64,000 nt of DNA from Chakrabartyella piscis (lineage in GTDB: Bacteria; Bacillota; Clostridia; Lachnospirales; Anaerotignaceae): contig CP092441.1 in the NCBI GenBank assembly GCA_030067835.1, forward strand, positions 930,001 to 994,000, written 5' to 3'. Position 1 is the first letter of the stretch. The number at the start of each line of letters is the position of its first letter. The notes under the pieces were generated by a model. The model saw only the letters and a program-made list of their open reading frames with translations. It was not told the DNA's origin and did no database searches. Position numbers and translations under genes: made by a program. Positions 52,285 to 60,913 of the stretch are shown piece by piece.

Positions 52285-53099
52285 AAGGTTTCAATCCTTT
52301 CTAGTTGTATGATTTCTTGTATGGTTTCTGGTGTGATGGTGGAAAATGTATCCATAAGTGCGATTCTAAAACTACCAGTACCTTTGATGTCTTGGTGCAA
52401 TTCTCCTGCAATTCCCATGAGAGCAGTGCCCAAAATTGCAGATTCCAAAGCACCACCAGAAGCAATGTAAGTGGAAATGATGGCGCCAACCATACAACCA
52501 GTTCCAGTGACTAAGGATAGAGTAGAACATCCATTTTTGAGAGCATATACTTCTGTTGGAGATGCAATCAAATCGATTTTACCAGTTGCCACAACCACAC
52601 AATCATATGCAAAAGCAATGGACTGTATCCACTTTGCAGAAACAATCAAATTTTCTTCTGTCACCAAATCAATGGCACCAGCATCAATTCCTTGTGCATT
52701 GGTATCGCCAAGAAGGGCTTTTACTTCAGAAATATTGCCCTTTAACACTTGTGGATGAGCAGCTTGGATGAAGTTTTTGGCAAATTCCAAACGCATGGAA
52801 CTGCAACCAACACCAACCAAATCCAAAACAATGGGAACTTGGTGATGGTTCGCTGCTGCACCAGAAAGATTCATGGATGACATACGTGTATCTGTAATGT
52901 TTCCAAGATTGACATACAAAGCACCAGCAATTCCAGTGATTTCAGCAACTTCTTTGGGGTGTTCTGCCATAATAGGCTTGCCACCTACAGCCAAAATTAC
53001 GTTTGCACAATCGTTGATGGTGATGTGATTGGTCAAACAATGTACCAGTGGAGATTGGTGTCTGATAGTTGTATGTAATTGTGTTATTGTATCAATCAT
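52281..53099 (-). CDS. thiM: Hydroxyethylthiazole kinase
   Basis: 272 residues of the ribokinase-like ThiM family. It phosphorylates 4-methyl-5-hydroxyethylthiazole for thiamine salvage. Motifs: HQSPLVHCLTNHITINDCANV at the N-terminus, GGKPIMAEHPKEVAEI, LDLVGVGCSSMR, GNISEVKALLG and the catalytic TGTGCMVGAI (anion hole; Cys as in Bacillus ThiK/ThiM). ATG at 53099 follows AGGAAG; it overlaps the end of thiW by eight bases. Confidence 0.96.
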   Translation of the reverse strand: MIDTITQLHTTIRHQSPLVHCLTNHITINDCANVILAVGGKPIMAEHPKEVAEITGIAGALYVNLGNITDTRMSSMNLSGAAANHHQVPIVLDLVGVGCSSMRLEFAKNFIQAAHPQVLKGNISEVKALLGDTNAQGIDAGAIDLVTEENLIVSAKWIQSIAFAYDCVVVATGKIDLIASPTEVYALKNGCSTLSLVTGTGCMVGAIISTYIASGGALESAILGTALMGIAGELHQDIKGTGSFRIALMDTFSTITPETIQEIIQLERIETL

Positions 53100-53622
53100 A
53101 AGTTTCACTTCCTAATTTCTGTTGAAATTCTCGTAATTGTCCCATTTTTTTCAAGGCAGTCAAGAAGAAGAACGCTGCCACACCACCCATTATAGTGGCT
53201 CCAAGGAACATTGGCAAGTAGAAGAAAGCAGTCAAACCATCACGACCCATCAAAAATGCCATAACTGGATAGGATACCAAAGCACCAATGATACCAGTAC
53301 CCACAATTTCACCGATAACAGCACCGATAATCTTTCCCTTGGTCAAACGATACAAAAGACCAGAAAGCACAGCACCAAAGACAGAACCTGTCAGTGCAAG
53401 TGGTGGTATGGATAAGAATAACATACGAATGATGGCGGTGAGTGTTGCGTTCAACAATGCGTACCAAGGACCCATCAAAACAGCCACTACAATGTTGACC
53501 AAGTGGGCAGTGGGACACATACCTTCTACACGCAAAATAGGCGATATGACAACACCAATTGCAACAGTCATAGAAAGCAATACCATTTTGAACACTTTGT
53601 TTGATTCTTTGTTTTTTTGCAT
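53092..53622 (-). CDS. thiW: Energy-coupling factor S component ThiW (thiazole uptake)
   Basis: 176 residues, five or six membrane helices. The ThiW signature region GVVISPILRVEGMCPTAHLVNIVVAVLMGPWYAL is present. ThiW proteins are ECF S components assigned to hydroxyethylthiazole and normally share the cell's common EcfAAT module. The adjacent kinase supports this substrate. ATG at 53622 follows AAAGGAG. A structured leader lies 90 bases upstream (53711-53797). Confidence 0.93.
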   Translation of the reverse strand: MQKNKESNKVFKMVLLSMTVAIGVVISPILRVEGMCPTAHLVNIVVAVLMGPWYALLNATLTAIIRMLFLSIPPLALTGSVFGAVLSGLLYRLTKGKIIGAVIGEIVGTGIIGALVSYPVMAFLMGRDGLTAFFYLPMFLGATIMGGVAAFFFLTALKKMGQLREFQQKLGSETYD

Positions 53623-53710
53623 AAAAAAACTCCTTTCAAAATAAAAATCACGGTTTCCATAAACACCAAGAATTTTACGAGAAAGAAGAACATTGTATTT
53701 GTATACAAAA

Positions 53711-53797
53711 AATAGCCCCAATAAAACCTCAGTGTTTATAAGGCGGTCGTAACTTGATGGTTACCTCTCAACTAGAAACACTAGCTCCCTCGCTATT
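53711..53797 (-). promoter_or_regulatory. Structured leader of the thiWME operon, TPP-riboswitch-like but incomplete
   Basis: On the minus strand, AATAGC and GCTATT close a structured region ending in a T-run. Elements in order are GAGGGAGC, CTAG-TGTTT-CTAG, TTGAGAGG, a GGTAAC / GTTACGACC hairpin, CCTTATAAACACTGAGG, then GGGGCTATTTTTT. The GGGAGC...TTGAGAGG...AACACTGA order recalls the TPP aptamer, but the CTGGATAATACCAG arm is missing. The 3' strand of the closing stem leads straight into a U-run, so it may also be the terminator. Family assignment is open. Confidence 0.6.
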
Positions 53798-54007
53798 ATT
53801 TTGTAAGAAAATATACCAAGACCATAGACGCTCCTCTAAGCCTTGTTTGGGTATATCCCTTTGAAACAAAATTATATTACAATATTTTTTGCATAACGTC
53901 AAGTTTTTTTCTATTTTGTTTTGGGAAAATATAGATTTTTTATTTGTATTCAATTTATTTTTATGATATACTGAAATCACTAAAATTGAACAGGAGTGTA
54001 TACTGGA

Positions 54008-54457
54008 ATGTCTGATAAATTAGAAGTTGGCAGCATCGTAGAAGGTAAAATTGTTCGTATCAAACCATTTGGAGCCATTGTATCCCTTGGTAACGCACAA
54101 GGATTGGTGCATATTTCTCAAGTGGCAAATAGTTTTGTGCAAGACATAAATGATCATATCAAAATTGGTGATGTGGTGAAAGTGAAAGTGCTTTCCATTG
54201 ATGAGGAAACACACAAAATCGCTTTGTCTATTCGTGATGCCCTTCCAAAAGAAGAACGTCCACAAAAGAGCGAAAAACCATTCCGCAAACCAAATCCACA
54301 AGGTCAAAGATCCAACTCTGATTATAGCAGAGCACCTTCCTATTCTACTTCTCCAAAACCACCTATGGATTTTGAAGATAAGATGAAAGAATGGGCGAAA
54401 CAATCCAATGAACGTCAAACAACTCTCAACAAAAGAGCCAACAAACGTTCTTACTAA
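54008..54457 (+). CDS. S1 RNA-binding domain protein (general stress protein 13/CvfD type)
   Basis: 149 residues. S1 domain about 4-75 (LEVGSIVEGKIVRIKPFGAIVSLGN, GLVHISQVANSFV, KVKVLSIDEETHKIALSIRDA) followed by a long basic, Pro/Ser/Asn-rich disordered tail (PQKSEKPFRKPNPQGQRS). Proteins of this layout associate with ribosomes or structured RNA and affect translation under stress. ATG at 54008 follows CAGGAG at 53991-53996 with a longish spacer; a GTG at 53996 overlaps the site. A TATACT box lies about 37 bases upstream. Confidence 0.9.
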   Translation: MSDKLEVGSIVEGKIVRIKPFGAIVSLGNAQGLVHISQVANSFVQDINDHIKIGDVVKVKVLSIDEETHKIALSIRDALPKEERPQKSEKPFRKPNPQGQRSNSDYSRAPSYSTSPKPPMDFEDKMKEWAKQSNERQTTLNKRANKRSY

Positions 54458-54504
54458 ATTGTGAATGAGGAATTGACAAAGGGACTATCCTTTGGAGGCA
54501 ATAT

Positions 54505-54801
54505 ATGAATTTGTTTTTTATTTTTTCTATTTATTTCTTTGCACGAGGTGTGTTTGCACTGTTTGGGCAACCGTTGTTTTACACCAAACGCTCTTTGGCA
54601 AATATAACAGAAGAGCAACTGCCTATTTATTTGAAGGAAGTTGGTGTGTTGGATATGATAGTAGGGGGTCTTTTCTTTTTGAAAGCACTTTTGGATATCC
54701 TGATGCCCCAAAGCATGGCAGTGACCATTGGTTTTCTTGCATTGGTTATGATTTGTGTTGTGAAATTGGCACGTTGTAATGAAAAGTACATCAAAAAATA
54801 A
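54505..54801 (+). CDS. Small uncharacterised membrane protein
   Basis: 98 residues; family not recognised. Three likely membrane helices (about 2-20, 47-65 and 68-86), with EEQLPIYLKEVGVLDMIVGGLFFLKALLDIL in the middle, split by the helix start at Val, and a basic end LARCNEKYIKK. ATG at 54505 follows TTTGGAGG. A terminator follows directly, and it lies 47 bases after the S1 gene, possibly in the same transcript. Confidence 0.75.
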   Translation: MNLFFIFSIYFFARGVFALFGQPLFYTKRSLANITEEQLPIYLKEVGVLDMIVGGLFFLKALLDILMPQSMAVTIGFLALVMICVVKLARCNEKYIKK

Positions 54802-54804
54802 AAA

Positions 54805-54841
54805 TAAGCAGACTGTCTGAATATAGGCGGTCTGCTTTTTT
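54805..54841 (+). terminator. Terminator after the small membrane protein gene
   Basis: AAGCAGACTGTCT / AGGCGGTCTGCTT around GAATAT with following T-run. Confidence 0.88.
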
Positions 54842-54897
54842 ATACAAAAAGTCAACAGAAATCGGATCTTTGGTTGTCTCTGCAAAACCGAAACAAA

Positions 54898-54976
54898 GGG
54901 AGGGCATGGAAACCCTCCCCTACAAATGGAACACCATCAATGTGTTATTGTAGGGATGTACCTATGTGTACGCCCG
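54898..54976. repeat. Last two palindromic repeats of the family in the window
   Basis: 54898-54924 (minus, GGGAGGGCATGGAAACCCTCCC) and 54949-54976 (plus, TGTAGGGATGTAC / GTACGCCCGT around CTATGT). No further copies are seen from here to 64000. Confidence 0.78.
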
Positions 54977-55003
54977 TTGGTATGTATTTCGCTTGGATAA
55001 AAC

Positions 55004-55792
55004 TCAATCCTGAGAAGCAAGTTTGATATACAAATCTGGTCTACGATCCCCTTTTTGAGGGAATTGTTCTCGCAAAGCCACCACTTCTTCTGGTTGGATA
55101 TCTACTATAGTAAGGGAATCCTTTTCTTTGACGTGTGCCAAAATATCCCCATTTGGAGAAATGACCATACTATCGCCAACATAATTCAATTTGCCAGCAA
55201 CACCTGTACGATTCACACCAATAATGAAACATTGGTTTTCAATGGCTCTGGCACGCAACAATGTCATCCAATGTTCACGTCTGGCTTCAGGCCAACAAGC
55301 AATTACTGTGATGATATGGCTTTTATCAGAAGCGATTAAGAAAGGTTCTGGGAAACGCAAATCATAACACACAAATGGAGACAGTGGAACACCATCAATT
55401 TGACAGTATTGGAGTTCATCCCCACCAGAATAGCGTTTGGTTTCTGGACCAAAGAAAAGATGTAGTTTTCCATAGTCTGCTAAAATAGTTCCTTCTGCAT
55501 CCAAAACCAATGAACGATTGGTGAATACTTCATTTTCTGAAATGGTAATGCCAAAACAAATGGCAATGTGATTTTTTTTTGCTTCTTTTTGGAAAAATGC
55601 AATGCTTTCACTGGAAGCGATGTTTTCTCCATAAATGGCGGGCTTCATGGTGAATCCTGTCAAAGTCATTTCAGGAAACACAATCAAATCTGCTTTCAGA
55701 TCGCCAGCTTCTGCAATCATTTGGCTGCAAATTTCCATTGCTTTTTCCTTTTCTTCAAAACCCATATCCAATTGACCAAGTGCAATTTTCAT
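55004..55792 (-). CDS. Nitrilase-superfamily amidohydrolase (carbon-nitrogen hydrolase)
   Basis: 262 residues. The catalytic triad is visible: Glu in LIVFPEMTLTGF, Lys in YGKLHLFFGPE and Cys in LSPFVCYDLRFPE. This order and the CYDLRFPE motif match the omega-amidase/Nit2-like branch, which hydrolyses omega-amides such as 2-oxoglutaramate. ATG at 55792 follows AGGGGG; eight residues of open frame upstream lack a site. The promoter region is shared with the divergent CoA-transferase operon across 475 bases. Confidence 0.92.
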   Translation of the reverse strand: MKIALGQLDMGFEEKEKAMEICSQMIAEAGDLKADLIVFPEMTLTGFTMKPAIYGENIASSESIAFFQKEAKKNHIAICFGITISENEVFTNRSLVLDAEGTILADYGKLHLFFGPETKRYSGGDELQYCQIDGVPLSPFVCYDLRFPEPFLIASDKSHIITVIACWPEARREHWMTLLRARAIENQCFIIGVNRTGVAGKLNYVGDSMVISPNGDILAHVKEKDSLTIVDIQPEEVVALREQFPQKGDRRPDLYIKLASQD

Positions 55793-56267
55793 TGAAAAAC
55801 CCCCTAAATTGAGCAAATTTTTAACAATCTGACGTTGGCTATTTTTTTAGTGGAATTATACAGATTTATTTTGTGAATGTCAAGATTTATCAAATGGATG
55901 TGGAATGTTTCAATTGTGTCACGAGAAAAAAGTGTCGTTTTTTGAGAATATGGCAAAATATATACGTTTTTTCTAATGAAATGAAAAGAATCTAAGAAAA
56001 AATATTCTGAATCACCAATGATAAATGAAATTTTTGAAAATGGGATTGCATCATATGCAACAATGTTTCTATCTTTTAAAAATTAAATTTCATTTTTTGA
56101 GAACATATTTCAATAGTGGTAACAAAAAGAAGGAAGTATTGTTATTTTTTTATTTTACTGTATAGTAATTAGTGTTAGGAAACATTCTTGATGTTGAAAA
56201 AAATTGTGAAGTATTTTTGCAAAGGAAAAACATCCAACTATGAAAAAAGAGGAGAGTGTATTTGAAG
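55793..56267. other. AT-rich divergent regulatory gap
   Basis: No gene. A plausible promoter for the CoA-transferase operon is TTGTTA (56139-56144), 16-base spacer, TATAGT (56161-56166). The rest is A/T-rich without repeats of the window-wide family. An IclR regulator encoded downstream could act here. Confidence 0.5.
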
Positions 56268-57746
56268 ATGGAAAGAGTAGCAGAGTCATTAAAAAGTAAA
56301 GTGATGTCAGCTGACGCAGCGGCACAATTGATAAAAACAGGTATGGTTATTGGTGTAAGTGGTTTTACAAGTATCGGTTATCCAAAAGATGTACCTCTTG
56401 CTTTGGCAGCTTCTGGTCATGCAACAGATTTGAGTATTTATGTTGGTGCAGCAGTTGGTGATGAAGTGGATGGTGAATTGGTTCGTAAAGGTCTCATCAA
56501 AAGAAGATATGCACATCAATCTGGCAAAGATTTGCGTAATGCAATCAACGCTGGTGAAATTGCTTACAGCGATGTACATATTTCTCACTTCCCAATGCAC
56601 ATGAATCAAAAAACAGGTCCTAATGTGGATGTGGCTTTGGTGGAATGTACAGCAGTTACAGAAGATGGTTTGTACTTGGCAGCTTCTGGCGGTACAGCAG
56701 ATGCAGCAGTTCGTACAGCAGATTTTGTAATCATTGAAGTCAATAAAAACTTGCCAATGGGTCTTATGGGCATGCATGATATCTTTGAGATTGGTTTGCC
56801 TCCAAATGCAAAAATTATTCCCATTACAAAACCAGATGAAAGAGTGGGTACACCTTATATCCCATGTCCACCAGAAAAAATTGCAGCGATTGTTATGACA
56901 GAAGGTCACGATGAACCTCAAAAATTCAAACCAGCTTCTCCAGCAATTGCAAAAATTGGTGAAAATGTAGTGAGCTTCTTAAAAGGAGAAATTGCAGCAG
57001 GACGTTTGCCTGAAGATCCAGGTCCAATCCAATCCGGTGTTGGTACAGTTGGAAATGCAGTGCTCAGTGGTTTGGCGTCCAGTGGTTTCAAAGGCTTGAG
57101 CATGTACACAGAAGTTATGCAAGATTCAGCAATTGGATTGATTGAACAAGGAGTGTTCAATTTTGCCTCCACCAGTTCTATTGCTCTTGCAGAAGATACA
57201 AAAAAACGTTTCTATGAAAATATTGATTTCTTCAAAGATAAAATTGTTGTAAGACCACAAGAAATTACAAATCATCCAGAAATTTCTCGTCGTTTGGGTG
57301 TTATCGCATTGAATACACCAATTGAATTGGACATTTATGGAAATGTAAATTCCACTCATATCATGGGTACCAAAATGATGAATGGTTTGGGTGGTAGCGG
57401 GGACTTTGCTCGTAATGCTCGTATCAGCATCTTTGCAACAGAATCCACTGCAAAAGGTGGCGCAATCTCTTGTATCGTACCAATGGTATCCCACGTGGAT
57501 CAAACTGAACATGACGTTGCAGTCATCGTTACAGAATATGGTGTTGCCGATTTGCGTTGGAAAACACCAAAAGAACGTGTAGAGTTGATCATTGAAAACT
57601 GTGCACATCCTGATTATCGTCCGATGTTGCGTGAATATTATGAACACGCATTTGAAATATCTGCTGGAAAGCATACGCCACATGACTTAGAACAAGCTTT
57701 GTCTTGGCACCAACGTTTTCTGGATACAGGAAGCATGAAAAAATAA
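56268..57746 (+). CDS. cat1: Acetyl-CoA hydrolase/transferase family CoA-transferase (succinate CoA-transferase, Cat1-like)
   Basis: 492 residues from ATG 56268; TTG 56262 or GTG 56256, nearer to AGAGGAGAG, are alternatives. The family layout of two alpha/beta CoA-transferase halves is present: MVIGVSGFTSIGYPKDVPLALA near the N-terminus, GPNVDVALVECTAVTEDGL, and in the second half GLSMYTEVMQDSAIGLIEQG with the likely active-site Glu, then GGSGDFARNA and VTEYGVADLR. It moves CoA from acetyl-CoA or a similar donor to a carboxylate. Followed by a dicarboxylate transporter and two reductive enzymes, as cat1-sucD-4hbD in Clostridium kluyveri. Confidence 0.88.
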   Translation: MERVAESLKSKVMSADAAAQLIKTGMVIGVSGFTSIGYPKDVPLALAASGHATDLSIYVGAAVGDEVDGELVRKGLIKRRYAHQSGKDLRNAINAGEIAYSDVHISHFPMHMNQKTGPNVDVALVECTAVTEDGLYLAASGGTADAAVRTADFVIIEVNKNLPMGLMGMHDIFEIGLPPNAKIIPITKPDERVGTPYIPCPPEKIAAIVMTEGHDEPQKFKPASPAIAKIGENVVSFLKGEIAAGRLPEDPGPIQSGVGTVGNAVLSGLASSGFKGLSMYTEVMQDSAIGLIEQGVFNFASTSSIALAEDTKKRFYENIDFFKDKIVVRPQEITNHPEISRRLGVIALNTPIELDIYGNVNSTHIMGTKMMNGLGGSGDFARNARISIFATESTAKGGAISCIVPMVSHVDQTEHDVAVIVTEYGVADLRWKTPKERVELIIENCAHPDYRPMLREYYEHAFEISAGKHTPHDLEQALSWHQRFLDTGSMKK

Positions 57747-57819
57747 AATCTGCTTCTAAAAATGTTTGATCGGAATGTTTCAGAAAACTGTTGTTTAAAA
57801 TGAAGGGGGATTTTGAGTT

Positions 57820-59238
57820 ATGAGTATGCAAAAACGATATACCTACATCGTGATTGGACCAATCTTGTACCTTTTGGTAGCGTTTGGTTTGGCTGATGTT
57901 ATGACAGAAGTAGGGGCAAAAGCCATTGGGGTTTCTGTTTGGATGATTTTCTGGTGGATTACCAGACCAGTACATATTTCCATCACAGGTATTGTTCCTG
58001 TAGTAGCAAATGCTTTCCTAAGCATCATTCCAATGTCCACATTGATTGCAAACTATTCCAGTGAAAGTATCATCTTGGTATTTGGTTCTGGTTTGCTCAC
58101 ATTGCCTTGGGCAGTAACAGGTTTGGACAAACGTATTGCTTTGAAAGTACTTTCTGTAGTAGGTCCATCCATGAAATCACAAATCGCAGTTTGGTTGACC
58201 GCCAGTGTTGCACTTTCTACAGTACTTCCAAATGTAGCTGTATGTGCTTTGTTTACACCAATCGCTGTTTCCATGTTGAAAGCAGCTGGTTATGATGACA
58301 TTCAATCTTGTGCAGCATCTGTACCAATTTTGTTGGCAGTTGGTTGGGGTGTAAGTTTGGGTGGTGCTGGTACACCTCTTGGTGGTGCTATGAACGTTAC
58401 CGCTATTTCCTTCTTGGAAGAATACACAGGTCAAGAATTTATGTATGTTGACTGGATTGTTCGTATCATTCCTTATTTGATTATTGCTACAATCGTTTTG
58501 ATGATTGGTATGTGGATGATGCCTACAGGCGTAAAAAGCTTGGAAGGTACCAAAGAATTCTTCAAAGATAGCTATGCAGAACTTGGCGAAATGAAACGTG
58601 ATGAAAAAATCTGTTTGGGTCTTTTCGTAGCAGCTCTTGCAGCAGCATTTGCAAGACCATTCTACACAGATTTGTTGCCTGGTTTGGCACCAGCTTATGC
58701 ATTTGTAACATTGGGCTTCATTTCCTTCTTTATCACATCTTCCAACAACGGTTTCCTCTTGACATGGGATGAAACTCAAAAGGGTATGATGTGGGGTATG
58801 ATGATTCTCTTTGCCAGTGGTTTGGCAATGGGCTCCATGCTCAATGGTTCTGGTGCAAGTGCAAGACTTGGTGAATTGGTTGCAACCCTTCCTTTGGATG
58901 GCGGTTTGACAACAGTTCTCATCGTAGTTATTGCAGCTCGTGTCATCTCTGAATTGACAAATGGTACAACGGCAGCAGCTGTATGTTGTCCAATCGTATT
59001 TAGTTTTGCAGCTGAAATGGGTCTCAACCCTGTTCCATATTGGTTCATCACAGTTATGTCTCTCAATGCAGAATTCTTGCTTCCTTTGAGCGTTCGTGCT
59101 ATCCCAGTTGCTTATGGCTTGGATGCAAACAAAATGATGAAATATGGTATTCCAATGACGATCATCAATATGGTTGTTGTAACATTGTTTGGTTTCTTGG
59201 CAATTACTTTCTGGCCAGCTTATGGTATCTTGAGCTAA
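57820..59238 (+). CDS. DASS-family (SLC13-type) anion:cation symporter
   Basis: 472 residues, about 12 membrane helices and two inverted-repeat halves. Substrate and sodium sites are recognisable as LSTVLPNVAVCALFTPI with GGAGTPLGGAMN in the first half, and SELTNGTTAAAVCCPI with AIPVAYGLDANK in the second. These are the positions of the SNT motifs, altered here. The family imports succinate, malate, citrate or sulfonated and sulfated acids. GAAGGGGGA precedes the ATG. Set between a CoA-transferase and an acylating aldehyde dehydrogenase, so it most likely imports their carboxylate substrate. A close paralogue starts at 63636. Confidence 0.9.
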   Translation: MSMQKRYTYIVIGPILYLLVAFGLADVMTEVGAKAIGVSVWMIFWWITRPVHISITGIVPVVANAFLSIIPMSTLIANYSSESIILVFGSGLLTLPWAVTGLDKRIALKVLSVVGPSMKSQIAVWLTASVALSTVLPNVAVCALFTPIAVSMLKAAGYDDIQSCAASVPILLAVGWGVSLGGAGTPLGGAMNVTAISFLEEYTGQEFMYVDWIVRIIPYLIIATIVLMIGMWMMPTGVKSLEGTKEFFKDSYAELGEMKRDEKICLGLFVAALAAAFARPFYTDLLPGLAPAYAFVTLGFISFFITSSNNGFLLTWDETQKGMMWGMMILFASGLAMGSMLNGSGASARLGELVATLPLDGGLTTVLIVVIAARVISELTNGTTAAAVCCPIVFSFAAEMGLNPVPYWFITVMSLNAEFLLPLSVRAIPVAYGLDANKMMKYGIPMTIINMVVVTLFGFLAITFWPAYGILS

Positions 59239-59458
59239 GAAGCAAATGTTCAAAAAGGTTGTATATACTTTCAGAGGGATGTATAATGGAGAAAATCCTA
59301 TATAGTTCCTCTGAAATGTAAATAGGCGAAGTGCTTTTCTACTATATAATAGGAAGAACAACGTCAGCAATAAGATTCACGTAGTTTATCAAACTCATAT
59401 GGGTGTCCATATGCCACAACATTACTTTTTACACATAATGAATAGGAGCTGATTTTTT

Positions 59459-60820
59459 ATGACAGTAACAGTACAAGAATTGATCGCACGTTCCAAAGCA
59501 GCACAAGAACAATTTGCATTCGCAACACAAGAACAAGCAGATGCAGCAGCAAAAGCAATTTGTAAAGTTATTTATGACAATTCAGAAAAATTGGGACCAA
59601 TGGCAGCAGACGAAACTAGAATGGGTAGTCCAGTTGATAAAATTGCAAAATGTCGCAATAAATCTGCATTGATCTGGCATAGTATCAAAGACCAAAAATC
59701 CGTTGGTGTTATCAACCGTTTGGAAGAAAAACGTATGCTTGAAATTGCAAAACCTATGGGTGTTGTTGCAAGTATCGTTCCATCTACAAACCCTGTTGTA
59801 ACTCCTATGAGTAATGCAGCATTCGCTTTGAAAACACGTAACTCTGTAATCTTTGCGCCACATCCAAGAGCTGTTGAATGTACAAAATTGCTTGTGGAAA
59901 TGTTCCGTGCAGAACTTGCTAAATTGGGCTTCCCAGAAGATCTTGTTTTGGGTGTAGAACAAGTTACAGTAGAAGATAGTGCAGAATTGATGGCATCTGC
60001 TGACGTTATCGTTGCTACAGGTGGTATGGGTATGGTGAAAGCTGCTTACTCCAGTGGTAAACCTGCTTTCGGTGTTGGTGCTGGTAACGTGCAATGTATC
60101 GTTGACGAAGATGCTGACTTGGCAGATGCTGTAGGCAAAATTATCATCGGTCGTAGCTTTGACAATGGTTTGATTTGTCTTGGTGAACAAACAGCATTCG
60201 TTCCAGAAGCAAAATATGATGCATTCGTTGCAGAATTTGAAAAACAAGGCGGATTCTATGTAGCTGAAGAAGCAAAAGTACAACAAGTTCGTGATGGTTT
60301 GTTCCCTAATGGTGGTCCAATCAGTCGTGCAGTTGTTGGTTTGACAGCAGAACAAGTTGCAGCTGAAATCGGTATTGATGTTCCTGCTGGCACAAGAGTA
60401 ATCGGTGTAAAAGCTGCTGCTTTGGGTCATGGTGATGTACTTTGCCGTGAAAAAATGTGTCCAGTGATCACAATTATGCCTTACAAAACATTTGAAGAAG
60501 GCGTTGCAATGATGGTAGAAAACCTTGCAGCTGAAGGTAAAGGTCATAGTATTGCAGTTCATTCCAATACACCTGCTCACGTAGAATATGCTGGTATCCA
60601 ATGCTGTGTATCTCGTGTTGTTGTAAATCAACCAGCTGGTACAACAGGTGGCGGTAGCCCAACAAATGGTTTCACAGCTACAACAACTTTGGGTTGTGGT
60701 TCTTGGGGTAACAACAGCTTCAGCGGTAACTTCAACTTCGATCACCTTATGAACATCACAAGAGTTGGTTATCCTTACGATGAATCCTACCTTCCAGATC
60801 CAGCTATGGCTTGGGACTAA
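59459..60820 (+). CDS. sucD: CoA-acylating aldehyde dehydrogenase (succinate-semialdehyde dehydrogenase, SucD-like)
   Basis: 453 residues. Acylating ALDH fold: KPMGVVASIVPSTNPVVTPMSNA, FAPHPRAVECTKLLVEM, ATGGMGMVKAAYSSGKPAFGVGAGNV, and the catalytic cysteine C240 in DNGLICLGEQTAF. The C-terminal GGGSPTNGFTATTTLGCGSWGNNS is typical of the SucD/PduP group. From memory the sequence closely parallels C. kluyveri SucD (DKIAKC, IWHSIKDQKSVGVI). It reduces a CoA ester to the aldehyde with NAD(P)H. Sulfoacetaldehyde dehydrogenases (SauS) share this architecture, so the acyl group is not proven. AGGAG precedes the ATG. Confidence 0.9.
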   Translation: MTVTVQELIARSKAAQEQFAFATQEQADAAAKAICKVIYDNSEKLGPMAADETRMGSPVDKIAKCRNKSALIWHSIKDQKSVGVINRLEEKRMLEIAKPMGVVASIVPSTNPVVTPMSNAAFALKTRNSVIFAPHPRAVECTKLLVEMFRAELAKLGFPEDLVLGVEQVTVEDSAELMASADVIVATGGMGMVKAAYSSGKPAFGVGAGNVQCIVDEDADLADAVGKIIIGRSFDNGLICLGEQTAFVPEAKYDAFVAEFEKQGGFYVAEEAKVQQVRDGLFPNGGPISRAVVGLTAEQVAAEIGIDVPAGTRVIGVKAAALGHGDVLCREKMCPVITIMPYKTFEEGVAMMVENLAAEGKGHSIAVHSNTPAHVEYAGIQCCVSRVVVNQPAGTTGGGSPTNGFTATTTLGCGSWGNNSFSGNFNFDHLMNITRVGYPYDESYLPDPAMAWD

Positions 60821-60843
60821 GATTTAAATATCATGTACATCAT

Positions 60844-60867
60844 GCAGTGCCGCTTAAGCGGTGCTGC
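60844..60867 (+). other. Perfect GC-rich hairpin between the aldehyde and alcohol dehydrogenase genes
   Basis: GCAGTGCCGCT / AGCGGTGCTGC, an 11-12-bp stem (two G-U pairs) with almost no loop and no T-run. Placed 24 bases after the ALDH stop. It could act as an mRNA processing or stability element, or as a weak terminator. Confidence 0.6.
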
Positions 60868-60913
60868 ACATACATAAATTGAGATATTCGTAAAAAATAG
60901 GGGGACATATATA

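Noticed and set aside
53711-53797. Straight assignment of the thiW leader as a TPP riboswitch
   Set aside because: The CTGGATAATACCAG-type arm is missing, so only a TPP-like label is justified without a covariance-model score.
59582-60745. 387-codon minus-strand open frame opposite the aldehyde dehydrogenase
   Set aside because: Shadow with a Cys/Thr/Phe-rich product; the plus strand encodes an unmistakable enzyme.
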